Source: Lunatimonas salinarum
GTDB lineage: Bacteria; Bacteroidota; Bacteroidia; Cytophagales; Cyclobacteriaceae
Assembly: GCF_017811155.1 (NCBI RefSeq)
Contig: NZ_JACVCV010000010.1
Span: 124,001 to 188,000 of the forward strand
Reading direction: 5' to 3'
DNA: 64,000 nt
Shown here: positions 44,035-52,915 of the stretch, in pieces
Layout: every line of letters begins with the position of its first letter
How positions within the stretch are numbered: position 1 is the stretch's first letter
Program-made: the position numbers and the translations under genes
Notes under the pieces: generated by a model
What the model was told of the DNA's origin: nothing
Database searches by the model: none
The model's input: the letters and a program-made list of their open reading frames with translations, nothing else

Positions 44035-45258
44035 ATGTTATCAAGAAGAAAGTTATTGAAAAGGCTGTCCGCCCTCCCACTCGTGGGTGGAATGATCGGG
44101 ACAGGCTTACCCCTGCACGCAGCGGTGGGCGAGACCTTGGAGGAAGCCCCCAAAAGGGATGTAATGAAAGAACTGGGCATACGCACCTTCGTGAACGCCG
44201 CGGGAACTTACACCGCAATGACGGCCTCTCTCATGCCCAAAGAGGTGATAGAGACCATCCAAACCACGAGTACGCAGTTTGCCATGCTGGATGAGGTGCA
44301 AGACAAGGTAGGTGCCAAGATCGCAGAGCTATGTCATGCCGAAGCGGCAACCGTTACCGCCGGATGCTGGTCAGCCATGGTGCTGGGCCTTGCCGGAGTG
44401 CTCACAGGTACCGATCGCAAAAAGGTTTCCCAACTTCCCAATCTGGAAGGAATGAAAAACCAAGTGATTGTACAGAAAAGCCATAACGTGGGCTATGTGC
44501 ACGCACTGACCAATACCGGCGTGACCATCGTTCCCGTAGAAACGGTGGAGGAACTGGAGGCGGCCATCAACGACCGTACCGCCATGATGTGGTTTCTGAA
44601 CTATCAGGCTCCGGACGGCAAGATTCAGCACGAAGAGTTCGTAGCATTGGGCAAAAAACACGGCATCCCGACCATGATCGACATGGCGGCTGACGTTCCA
44701 CCGGTAGAAAACCTCTGGAAATACAACGACATGGGTTTTGACCTGGTCTGCGTATCCGGTGGCAAGGCTATGAAAGGACCTCAGAGTGCCGGAATCCTCA
44801 TGGGTCGCAAGGACCTGATTGCAGCTGCCCGCCTTAGCGCACCTCCTAGAGGCGGTACCATCGGAAGGGGCATGAAGGTAAACAAGGAAGAAATTCTGGG
44901 TATGTATGTGGCATTGGAAAAATACATCAATACCGACCACGCGAAAGAATGGAAGGCTTGGGAGGACAAAGTCTTTATGATTTCTGAAACTGTGAAAAAG
45001 GTCGGTAACGTCAGTACCGATATCAGTGTACCCCCTATCGCCAACCATACGCCCTTCTTGGAGATAGCTTGGGATCCGAACTACATCCGCATCACCAGAC
45101 CCCAGCTTCAGGAAAAACTGCGTGGAGGCAACCCCTCCATCGAAGTGATTGGCGGCAAGGAGCATGCGATCAGCCTTACCGTGTTTATGTTGCGTCCCGG
45201 AGAAGAGAAGATTGTGGCCAAGCGCATTTCCGAGGAACTGACTGCAGCCCGCGTATAA
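44035..45258 (+). CDS. SelA/DgaE-like PLP-dependent enzyme with export signal
   Basis: This 407-residue fold-type I PLP enzyme is related to selenocysteine synthase and D-glucosaminate-6-phosphate ammonia-lyase. The cofactor lysine is in CVSGGKAMKGPQSAG (near residue 245), and the aspartate that binds the pyridine nitrogen is in PTMIDMAADVPP (near 219). The N-terminus (LSRRKLLKRLSALPLVGG) has a twin-arginine-like signal, which fits export of a folded cofactor enzyme. RVNAAGTYT-like sequence at residues 51-59 (TFVNAAGTYT) is the family opening. It lies between RidA and amidohydrolase genes. The substrate is probably an amino acid or amino-sugar derivative, but that is inference. Confidence 0.8.
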   Translation: MLSRRKLLKRLSALPLVGGMIGTGLPLHAAVGETLEEAPKRDVMKELGIRTFVNAAGTYTAMTASLMPKEVIETIQTTSTQFAMLDEVQDKVGAKIAELCHAEAATVTAGCWSAMVLGLAGVLTGTDRKKVSQLPNLEGMKNQVIVQKSHNVGYVHALTNTGVTIVPVETVEELEAAINDRTAMMWFLNYQAPDGKIQHEEFVALGKKHGIPTMIDMAADVPPVENLWKYNDMGFDLVCVSGGKAMKGPQSAGILMGRKDLIAAARLSAPPRGGTIGRGMKVNKEEILGMYVALEKYINTDHAKEWKAWEDKVFMISETVKKVGNVSTDISVPPIANHTPFLEIAWDPNYIRITRPQLQEKLRGGNPSIEVIGGKEHAISLTVFMLRPGEEKIVAKRISEELTAARV

Positions 45259-45284
45259 ATAACCCAAACCCACACAAAAACACA

Positions 45285-46547
45285 ATGATGAAGAAAATCA
45301 GACTTATAGCGGCTTTGATGGCATTTTTTGCCTTAGGAGTCTTGCAGGCCCAAGATTACGACATCGTGATCAAAGGCGGCCACGTAATAGACGCCAAAAG
45401 CGGTACCGATGGACTACGTGACGTGGCCATCAAAGATGGCAAGGTGGCCCGAATTGCAGCATCCATCCCTGGCGACGGCGCCAAACAGGTCGTCAATGCC
45501 AAGGGAATGCTGGTAGTGCCAGGCCTAATCGACATTCACGGTCACAACTTTGCCGGAACCCGTGAAAACAGCTACCTGAGCGATGGCCTTACCGCCGTGG
45601 ATCCAGACGGCTATACCTTCCGCGTGGGAGTGACTACCATCGTGGACTGTGGTGGTCCGGGATGGAAGAACATCGATATCTTTAAGCAAAATATCATCGA
45701 TCCGTCGAAAACCCGCGTGCTTGCCTTTATGAACATCGTGGGTGAGGGCATGCGTGGCGGTGCCTGGGAACAGGATACCACGGATATGGATGCCGAAATT
45801 ACCGCACAGGCGGCACTGAAGTACAAAGAACATGTGGTAGGCTTCAAAGTGGCCCACTACGCCCGTAGGGACTGGATTCCCATAGACCGGGCGGTGCAGG
45901 CTGGGAACATTGCCGACATGCCCGTGATCATTGACTTTGGCGGATCCTTGGCCTTTGCACCCCTGAGGCTACGGGAACTTTTCTTTGAGCGCCTGCGTCC
46001 GGGAGATATCTATACCCACACCTTTGCCGAGTTGGGTGGTGCTAGGGAGCCTATTGTAGAATACGAGACCCGTCAGTTTAAACCGTTTGTAAAGGAAGCA
46101 CAAGATCGAGGTATTATCTTCGACGTGGGGTATGGAGGGGCCAGCTTTGACTTCCGTCAGGCGATTCCCGCGTTGAAAGCCGGTTTTCTGCCCAACACCA
46201 TCAGTACCGACCTGCACAAGGGCAGCATGAATGCCGCCATGAAAGATATCCTGAACATTATGTCCAAGTTCCTTGCCATGGGTGTGGATCTGGACAAGGT
46301 GATCGAAATGAGTACTTGGGCCCCTGCCCAGGTAATCAAGCGCGAAATGCTTGGCCACCTGAGTGAGGGCGGCATTGCGGATGTAGCCATCCTGCAACTT
46401 CGGGAAGGCGACTTCGGCTTCTGGGACCGAAACGGTTATAAAATCGAAGGCGACAAGCGTTTTGAGTGTCAGATGACCATCCGTGATGGTCGCATTGTGT
46501 ATGATCTCAACGGCATCGCAAATCCCGTGGTGGTAAGCCGACGCTAA
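45285..46547 (+). CDS. Exported amidohydrolase (dihydroorotase / D-aminoacylase-like)
   Basis: This 420-residue protein has a signal peptide (cleaved near LQAQD) and an amidohydrolase barrel. Metal ligands are seen as DIHGH (HxH, near residue 84), a possible carboxylated lysine in VVGFKVAHY, histidine in IYTHTFAEL, and aspartate in STDLHKG. The composite beta-sandwich domain is split between the ends (VIKGGHVIDAKSG and IADVAILQLREGDF). It would hydrolyse an N-acyl or cyclic amide. In related operons it accompanies SelA-like PLP enzymes. The start ATG 45285 follows the previous stop by 26 bases. A terminator follows at 46571. Confidence 0.85.
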   Translation: MMKKIRLIAALMAFFALGVLQAQDYDIVIKGGHVIDAKSGTDGLRDVAIKDGKVARIAASIPGDGAKQVVNAKGMLVVPGLIDIHGHNFAGTRENSYLSDGLTAVDPDGYTFRVGVTTIVDCGGPGWKNIDIFKQNIIDPSKTRVLAFMNIVGEGMRGGAWEQDTTDMDAEITAQAALKYKEHVVGFKVAHYARRDWIPIDRAVQAGNIADMPVIIDFGGSLAFAPLRLRELFFERLRPGDIYTHTFAELGGAREPIVEYETRQFKPFVKEAQDRGIIFDVGYGGASFDFRQAIPALKAGFLPNTISTDLHKGSMNAAMKDILNIMSKFLAMGVDLDKVIEMSTWAPAQVIKREMLGHLSEGGIADVAILQLREGDFGFWDRNGYKIEGDKRFECQMTIRDGRIVYDLNGIANPVVVSRR

Positions 46548-46570
46548 TAAGAACAACTTTTAGTAAATAC

Positions 46571-46615
46571 ACAACCCCCAAGTCGGATGGAAATCGGCTT
46601 GGGGGTTGTTTTTTT
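46571..46615 (+). terminator. Rho-independent terminator of the 40.8-46.5 kb operon
   Basis: 12-bp stem (ACAACCCCCAAG with CTTGGGGGTTGT) followed by T7. Confidence 0.88.
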
Positions 46616-46681
46616 GGGGCTTGGGGTTTTATAGACTGGATCTTTTTCCGAACTTGGAGATGAACGCAAAAACAACATCCC

Positions 46682-46966
46682 ATGGAAGCGCAGCAGTTTT
46701 GTCCGATTTGTAAGGAGGAGGTATCTTTTTCCTCCCGCTACCCCAAGTACCTCTGTAAAATGTGCAGTGATCAGACTACGGACGCCGAGGGCAGACCGGT
46801 AGCATTCTACAATACCACCCTATTTGGACAGGGCTGTCAGGGCGAGTACCCGGATACCGGCGAACCCTTCGATGGAGATACCTGCTACGTACAGGGCATT
46901 CGCTGTCGGGCCGAGGAATACCGATTTGGTGGGATTGTGGTGCAGGGGTCTAATACATTTTACTGA
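46682..46966 (+). CDS. Small zinc-ribbon protein of unknown function
   Basis: This 94-residue protein opens with CPICKEEVSFSSRYPKYLCK, then MC, a two-CxxC metal-binding ribbon. Further cysteines (GQGCQGEYPDTG, DTCYVQGIRC) complete a cysteine-rich protein. It resembles a small uncharacterised family found in several phyla; I know no function. It is a single gene just left of the defence island. Confidence 0.7.
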   Translation: MEAQQFCPICKEEVSFSSRYPKYLCKMCSDQTTDAEGRPVAFYNTTLFGQGCQGEYPDTGEPFDGDTCYVQGIRCRAEEYRFGGIVVQGSNTFY

Positions 46967-47107
46967 AAGTAAAAATTTGTTATAGCTAGGTCTAGGTTTC
47001 CCAAAGTAGGGAAATGATTTTTTTCGGATTGTTGAAGACTCTGAGATTTTTAATCGAATATTCTTTCAATTTCTTTTGAGAAGTCGGAGATTGAATTTTT
47101 GAAAAGG

Positions 47108-47138
47108 TTTGAAGGATAGTTTATTAATTTTATATTTG
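47108..47138 (+). promoter_or_regulatory. Promoter of the defence operon
   Basis: TTTG (47108-47111), 19 bases, TATATTTG (47131-47138): full consensus for Bacteroidota. Transcription should begin near 47145, which rules out start codons before it and favours ATG 47160 for the methyltransferase. Confidence 0.8.
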
Positions 47139-47159
47139 ACTTCCAGAATGACTTATTTA

Positions 47160-48203
47160 ATGGACAAAAAACTCAAAGCTGTAGACTTTTTTTGTGGTGC
47201 AGGGGGAATGTCATGTGGGTTCTCCCAGGCTGGTGTTGAGATTTTGGCTGGGATTGATCTTGAGAAACAATTTAAAGAAACCTATTTAGCAAATCACAAA
47301 GGAGCAAAATTTATAAACAGGGACATCGTTAGGTACCAACCCCAAGAATTACAAGAAGAGCTTAATCTGAATAAGTTTGATGATCAATTAATATTTATTG
47401 GCTGTAGTCCATGCCAGTATTGGAGTAAAATTAATAATGTTCGACATAAATCTTCTTTTTCAAATAACTTAATCGCTGATTTCCAGAGGTTTATTAAATT
47501 TTTTGTGCCAGGCTATGTTGTTGTTGAAAATGTGCCTGGAATCATTAAAAGCAAAAATAATCATGTGTTACTTGATTTTTTGGATTTTTTAAAATTTAAT
47601 GGTTATTCTTATGAATATAAAGTAGTAAGGACTGACCACTTTGGGGTTCCTCAAAAAAGGAATCGATTTGTTTTAATTGCATCGAGGGTCTCCACAAACA
47701 TCCAATTCCCTTCCCCTGAATTACGAGAGGATTTGACTGTAAAAAAGTTTATAGGCAAGGAAAGAGGGTTTCCTGTTTTGCCTGCTGGTTACTCAGACCC
47801 GGAAGATTTTATGAATACAACAGCATCATTAAGTCCAAAAAATTTAAAAAGGTTGGAAGTTACACCCCATAATGGAGGAGATAGGATGTCTTGGAAAGAT
47901 GACGAGTCTCTACAAATAGAAGCTTATAGAGGAAAAGATCATTACTACAGAAGTGTGTATGGAAGATTATGGTGGGATAGACCATCAACAACAATTACCA
48001 CTCGCTTTATTGCTACCTCTTGTGGTAGGTTTGGACATCCTGACGAAAATAGAGGATTGTCATTAAGAGAGGGAGCAGCCTTACAAACGTTTCCAACGGA
48101 TTATAAGTTTGTTGGTGGTCTTGTAAGTATTGCTAAGCAAATTGGAAATGCCGTTCCACCAGAGATGGCAAGAAGAATAGCTCTAAGCATAATTCAAAAT
48201 TAA
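47160..48203 (+). CDS. DNA (cytosine-5) methyltransferase of the defence island
   Basis: This 347-residue C5-cytosine methyltransferase has motif I AVDFFCGAGGMSCGFSQAG, motif IV GCSPCQYWS with the catalytic cysteine, motif VI ENVPGII, motif VIII QKRNRFVLIAS and motif X QIGNAVPPEMA. A short target-recognition region lies between VIII and IX. The start is ATG 47160, about 15 bases after the inferred transcript start; ATG 47148 would leave almost no leader. The GHKL protein gene begins directly after its stop with no gap, so they are co-translated. It likely marks self DNA for the restriction module downstream. It is AT-rich like the rest of the island and only distantly similar to the methyltransferase at 3012. 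Confidence 0.92.
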   Translation: MDKKLKAVDFFCGAGGMSCGFSQAGVEILAGIDLEKQFKETYLANHKGAKFINRDIVRYQPQELQEELNLNKFDDQLIFIGCSPCQYWSKINNVRHKSSFSNNLIADFQRFIKFFVPGYVVVENVPGIIKSKNNHVLLDFLDFLKFNGYSYEYKVVRTDHFGVPQKRNRFVLIASRVSTNIQFPSPELREDLTVKKFIGKERGFPVLPAGYSDPEDFMNTTASLSPKNLKRLEVTPHNGGDRMSWKDDESLQIEAYRGKDHYYRSVYGRLWWDRPSTTITTRFIATSCGRFGHPDENRGLSLREGAALQTFPTDYKFVGGLVSIAKQIGNAVPPEMARRIALSIIQN

Positions 48204-51107
48204 ATGGCAAAATTCAGAGCAAAGGCGCGAGCTGTAGAACTTTTAGGAAAGGGGCAAATTGCAGATCTTCCTACTGCTATCACTGAGCTTTGGAAGAATG
48301 GGTACGATGCCTATGGTGATAATCTTAACGCCCAATTGTTTTTCTCAGGTTATAAAGATACAGTCTCTCCTTTTTTTGTTTTGAGCGATGATGGCATTGG
48401 TATGTCTAACAAGGATATTTTGGAGAAATGGATTGTTTTAGGAACAGATTCCAAAACAAGGAAGACTATTCCCGAAAAGCCATCCTCAGCTACGCTCAAC
48501 AAGACCCCGCGAATGCCAACGGGGGAGAAAGGGATAGGGAGGCTATCCGTTGCATATTTGGGAAATCAGATGCTAATGTTGACCAAGAAAATCAATGAAC
48601 CACTACAGGCATTGTTTTTTGATTGGCGTGTCCTTGAAAACTATCACCTCTACATCGATGACATCGAAATACCCATACTTCCCATCAATGATGCTTCCGA
48701 ATTTGATTCTGCATGGAAAGAACTACTGAAGGACTACAAGAATAACTTCCCGTCAAAAGATGAGGATCCAAGGCAGGAAAAGTGGGTAGAACAGCCTAAT
48801 TTAAAGGCTGAAATACTAAATGATCTTAGTAGCATTAAGATACCAGCCTATTTTCTATCTGAAGTAATCGAACCGCTATGTTCCAAAACAGCTCATGGTA
48901 CTAAGTTCGTGGTTTTTGATCCTATCGATCAATTACTTTTTCTAAAGGATCACGCAAAGGCCAATGAAGAAAATGAGGACACTATTGAATTCATTCGTTC
49001 CGGGTTATCAGGTATGTCCAACGTGTTTAAGGAGGAAAAGCCGGTTTTTGATACCGCCTTCATGATTTATGATTCGGAAACTCCAACTGATTTCATTCAC
49101 CAGCGGGAGTTTTTTGATCACAATGATTTCAAATATGCGGATCATTTGATTGAAGGTTCTTTTGATGAATATGGAGTATTTAACGGTGATCTTAAAATCT
49201 ACAATAAGGAGGTTAAGAACCATTTATTTAAACCAAACAAGAAGAGGGCAAAGACATCTTTTGGCCCATTCAATATCAAAATAGCATCCATTCCTGGAGC
49301 CGGGCAGCCGACATTATTGAATCAGGATTTATTCAATAGAATGGACTCAAAATTGAAACGGGTAGGAGGCTTGTATCTTTACCGAGATGGATTTAGAATT
49401 CTACCCTACGGACGAAAGGACTGGGATTTTTTGGAATTTGAAGAAAGAAGAACAAGGGGAGCAGGTCATTACTTTTTCAGCTACCGAAGAATTTGGGGAT
49501 ATATAGAATTATCTAGAGATGAAAACAGCTCTTTAATTGACAAAGCTGGACGTGAAGGGCTTATCAATAACAAAGCATACCGAGAATTTAAGGCTACCTT
49601 GGTTTCCTTCTTTATCGACCTTGCCAGAAAATACTACGGTAAAGACGCTGAGTTCGACATTAAAATAGAACAACAAGAAGAAATTGAGCAACAAAAGCAG
49701 GAAGAGGAAAGGGAGAAAAAGGAACGCAAGCAGTTTGTTGCAAACCTGAAAGCATATCCGAAAGAACTTGAAGAATTACAAAACGAACTTTATCGATTAA
49801 CAGAGGAGCTTGAGAAAAAAACCGGGGAATTATTCGAAGGATATGGGAAGATCGAAAATATATTGGATCGAATTGATGAAGTCAAAATCAAAATAAACGG
49901 GCTTAAGCTTGAACCACCGAAAAAATTCATCCCTAACGATTCTCAGCGCAAACAACTTTATGATTACCGAAAGCAACAAGAGGCAATAGAGAGCAAAACC
50001 GTTAGCAAGGCAAATGCTGTTATTGTGAAAGCGCAGGATAAGCTAAAGGAAAAAGAGCTGTTAGCCGAATTCAAGCGCAAACTTTCAGTCTATGAAGAAG
50101 CGATGATAGCCATAATCAGGGAATACGAAAAGCAGTTGCAAACCTCGTTCAATCGTCTGCAAGCTGAATTTGATCAGGAAAAATCCGATGAACTGGATGC
50201 CTTCAGAAAAGAATATGGCACTATTCAACCTACCGAAGACAACAGAGAAAAAATATATGCCAGTTTAAAGGCAATAGAGGAAATCCATCAAAACAGATTA
50301 CAACGTATAAAAGACCGAATACAGCCTTTTGTAGAACACCTTTCGCGTTTGTCCATAGGACTGGATGAAGATGCATTGGTAGGTTATTACAAATTGGAAT
50401 TCGTCAAACTGCGCGAAAAATGGCAGGAAACACAAGAGTTGGCACAGTTGGGGATTGCAGTGGAAATTATTGACCATCAATTTAACGCGCTTTATTCGAA
50501 ATTAGCTAAGATCATAGACGCCATGAAGGGCTTCATAATTGATGAAGAAGACAGTGCTGCTACATACGCACTTCTTCGAACCACATTTGAGCATTTGGAA
50601 AATAACTACAAGCTGCTCACCCCTCTCTACCGTACTACTAATCGAATAAGAAAAGATATTTCCGGTCAGGATATATTCGATTATGTAAAGAAATTCTTTG
50701 GGAAAGAATTCGGTGAAAAAGAAATTCACGTGGACTGTTCTCCTAAATTTTTAAAGGCTTCATTCTTTACGTATGAGTCAATTCTAAAACCCGTATTTAT
50801 CAATTTAATAAACAATGCGATATATTGGCTCAATTCTGTAGAAGACCGTAAAATCCTTTTTGACTTTATCGATGATAAAATTGTAGTTGCCAATTCAGGA
50901 GAACCTATTGACCAGGTTTATATAAAGGACGGGGATTTGTTCAAGGCATTTTTCTCAAGGCGACCCAAAGGTCGTGGAATAGGCCTTTACCTGGCTAAAA
51001 CGACCCTTAACAGTGTCGGCTATGATATTATCGCTACGCAGGATCCTAAATACAACCAATTGAACGGAGCCTGTTTCCTTATTTACGAAGAAACTCATGA
51101 ATCCTAA
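48204..51107 (+). CDS. Dual GHKL ATPase: MORC/Hsp90-like N-terminus, coiled coil, histidine-kinase-like C-terminus
   Basis: This 967-residue protein has two GHKL ATP-binding modules. The first resembles MORC/MutL/Hsp90: TAITELWKNGYDAYGD (residues 24-39), LSDDGIGMS (near 60) and TGEKGIGRLSVAYLG (near 108). A charged coiled coil covers about 485-720 (EQQKQEEEREKKERKQ). The second module resembles a sensor histidine kinase: a possible H-box VEIIDHQFNALYSK (near 753), N-box INLINNAIYWLN (near 865), NSGEPID, and G2-box GRGIGLYLAK (near 924). There is no membrane segment. MORC-like GHKL proteins in restriction operons have been predicted from comparative genomics. Its last 11 bases overlap the receiver-like gene, a natural phosphorelay partner. 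Confidence 0.82.
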   Translation: MAKFRAKARAVELLGKGQIADLPTAITELWKNGYDAYGDNLNAQLFFSGYKDTVSPFFVLSDDGIGMSNKDILEKWIVLGTDSKTRKTIPEKPSSATLNKTPRMPTGEKGIGRLSVAYLGNQMLMLTKKINEPLQALFFDWRVLENYHLYIDDIEIPILPINDASEFDSAWKELLKDYKNNFPSKDEDPRQEKWVEQPNLKAEILNDLSSIKIPAYFLSEVIEPLCSKTAHGTKFVVFDPIDQLLFLKDHAKANEENEDTIEFIRSGLSGMSNVFKEEKPVFDTAFMIYDSETPTDFIHQREFFDHNDFKYADHLIEGSFDEYGVFNGDLKIYNKEVKNHLFKPNKKRAKTSFGPFNIKIASIPGAGQPTLLNQDLFNRMDSKLKRVGGLYLYRDGFRILPYGRKDWDFLEFEERRTRGAGHYFFSYRRIWGYIELSRDENSSLIDKAGREGLINNKAYREFKATLVSFFIDLARKYYGKDAEFDIKIEQQEEIEQQKQEEEREKKERKQFVANLKAYPKELEELQNELYRLTEELEKKTGELFEGYGKIENILDRIDEVKIKINGLKLEPPKKFIPNDSQRKQLYDYRKQQEAIESKTVSKANAVIVKAQDKLKEKELLAEFKRKLSVYEEAMIAIIREYEKQLQTSFNRLQAEFDQEKSDELDAFRKEYGTIQPTEDNREKIYASLKAIEEIHQNRLQRIKDRIQPFVEHLSRLSIGLDEDALVGYYKLEFVKLREKWQETQELAQLGIAVEIIDHQFNALYSKLAKIIDAMKGFIIDEEDSAATYALLRTTFEHLENNYKLLTPLYRTTNRIRKDISGQDIFDYVKKFFGKEFGEKEIHVDCSPKFLKASFFTYESILKPVFINLINNAIYWLNSVEDRKILFDFIDDKIVVANSGEPIDQVYIKDGDLFKAFFSRRPKGRGIGLYLAKTTLNSVGYDIIATQDPKYNQLNGACFLIYEETHES

Positions 51108-52749
51108 TTTTGATATCGTTGCTTCCACTATTTTACAGGATTCGATAAAGTCGGCCATTTTTATCGATGATCGTGTGCTGCTGCCATTTGAAGCCAAAAC
51201 CGATCCCAATATTCTGGATTATAGCAACCTAATTGCTCCATTTGAGGAAAAAGGATGCACATTATCGTTTTATCGGTTTGGCAATGAATGGAGATCAAAA
51301 GCAAATTTTCTGTTTGACAATAGGGACCTCCTTATTCTGGACTGGCAACTGCGAAAAAATCAAGATACATATTCCGATACTTTTGCCATACTTCAGGAAG
51401 CCGTACAAACCGACAGCCTACATTTCTGCTGCATCTATACGGATACCAACCCTAATGCTTTCATTGATAAGATCATTTTTCCCTTACTCTATTACTTCGG
51501 GTACTGCATCAAACTAACAGGTGCCGAGCTTACTGGAATAAGGGAGCAATTCATCGATATTTGCGATGAGGAAGGTCTGGATTCCGAAGAAGTAACCGAA
51601 GCCTTGAACCCATTGGTCAAGGAATATGTCCTTTACTCATCCGACTCCACCAAAAAGCGTGAACTAACCAAACAGATACTGGATTATCTGAAAGAGTCAT
51701 TTACTAATTTCGGACAAATCAGAAATCAGGTTAAGGAGATTACTGGAGACTTGGGCAGTTCTTTAGCAGCCTTGGCTTATGCTTTCGAAGAACAAGCCAT
51801 TCCTATTTGCGAGATTAAACACAAAATCCGAATCAGAAAGACCGAGGCCGATAACTGGCGTTTGTATGTGAATAATACCATTATAGCCATTGCGAACAAA
51901 GACTCAATTCAGGAACAGCGATTTTACGAAGAGTTTAAAAACTCCATTGTGGAAGAGCACAATATCTTTCTTACCCTGCTAGGTCTGGAAATGAGAAACG
52001 CCTTTCGAAAAGGATCCGGCTTCATTGGAAAAGAATTGGATGAAATAGATGAAACCGCATTCTTCTATCACCACAAGAACATTAAACCCAAAAATGCCTT
52101 CTATGAATTTCTAAGGGAGCTTTGGGTAGATCAGGCCACACACTTTCTGATTACCGATAACCCTACGTTGTACTCAACTTTGGAAGAATACAAGGCTAGC
52201 AATGATATTGATAGAAAGGTGAATAACTTTGAGCAGCAAATCCAATCCGAACTTCTATTTCAAGAAGCTCTTGTCAAGCTCAATAATTTCTACAATCAAT
52301 TGCGATTTAACCCTCAGGGCAAAGAACTATTGAGTTTCGGTGATGTGTTGAAACTCAAAAAAGGGAATGACACCATTGAATACGTAATGTGCATTACTCC
52401 GTTATGTGATTGTGCCGATCCAGACAAAATAAAAAAGCAATACTTTTTTGTAAGATACGAATCCTTGATTGACAGTAATTTAAATGCCTTAAAAAAGGCA
52501 GAAGGCAAATACATTTCCTATCTACGGTTGGAAGATGGAATACTATGTATTGATTGGGGTGAATGCAAACCTTTTTCATTGTATATTAAAAATCCAGAAT
52601 TAGGAAACCTATCCAAAGTGTGTTACAGAAACGAATGGTTGGAACCGGAACATCTGGGTCGTATTAAAGAAAACTTTGCCCAAAGAATTGCCAATAAAGC
52701 ATTGAGTTATCCAGCCAGGGTCGGAGTATCATTAGCCCAAATCCTTTAA
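51097..52749 (+). CDS. Receiver-domain-like protein, partner of the GHKL protein
   Basis: This 550-residue protein has an N-terminal receiver-like fold (about 1-150): acidic pair AIFIDDRVLL (near 22), phospho-acceptor-like aspartate in LLILDWQLRK (near 86) and threonine in CCIYTDTNPN (near 116). A long insertion separates the early strands from those of a classical response regulator. The remaining 400 residues match nothing I recognise and carry no obvious DNA-binding domain. Overlap of the start with the GHKL gene suggests a complex or phosphotransfer. It could instead be a non-phosphorylated receiver used as a protein switch. About 165 AT-rich bases separate it from the McrB gene. Confidence 0.72.
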   Translation: MNPNFDIVASTILQDSIKSAIFIDDRVLLPFEAKTDPNILDYSNLIAPFEEKGCTLSFYRFGNEWRSKANFLFDNRDLLILDWQLRKNQDTYSDTFAILQEAVQTDSLHFCCIYTDTNPNAFIDKIIFPLLYYFGYCIKLTGAELTGIREQFIDICDEEGLDSEEVTEALNPLVKEYVLYSSDSTKKRELTKQILDYLKESFTNFGQIRNQVKEITGDLGSSLAALAYAFEEQAIPICEIKHKIRIRKTEADNWRLYVNNTIIAIANKDSIQEQRFYEEFKNSIVEEHNIFLTLLGLEMRNAFRKGSGFIGKELDEIDETAFFYHHKNIKPKNAFYEFLRELWVDQATHFLITDNPTLYSTLEEYKASNDIDRKVNNFEQQIQSELLFQEALVKLNNFYNQLRFNPQGKELLSFGDVLKLKKGNDTIEYVMCITPLCDCADPDKIKKQYFFVRYESLIDSNLNALKKAEGKYISYLRLEDGILCIDWGECKPFSLYIKNPELGNLSKVCYRNEWLEPEHLGRIKENFAQRIANKALSYPARVGVSLAQIL

Positions 52750-52915
52750 TAGAGTAGTAGTATCATATCGTAACTGATCAAAAAGAATTAAAATAATAAT
52801 TTAAATCGAATTGTCTTTATCTATGAAGGTTTTTCAGAAAAAAAATTATAGAGTACAATAGATCATTTTTTCAATAAAGAATCAAATAATTATATTGAGT
52901 ATATATGAAATAAAA
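52750..52915 (+). other. AT-rich spacer inside the defence island
   Basis: This spacer splits the island into a methylase/GHKL/receiver half and a McrBC half. It is very AT-rich with several TATATT-type stretches but no exact TAnnTTTG box with a spaced TTTG. A second promoter here is possible but not shown. Confidence 0.4.

Noticed and set aside
45069-45284. Amidohydrolase frame extended upstream to 45069
   Set aside because: The extra residues overlap the PLP enzyme gene in another frame. ATG 45285 gives a normal signal peptide.
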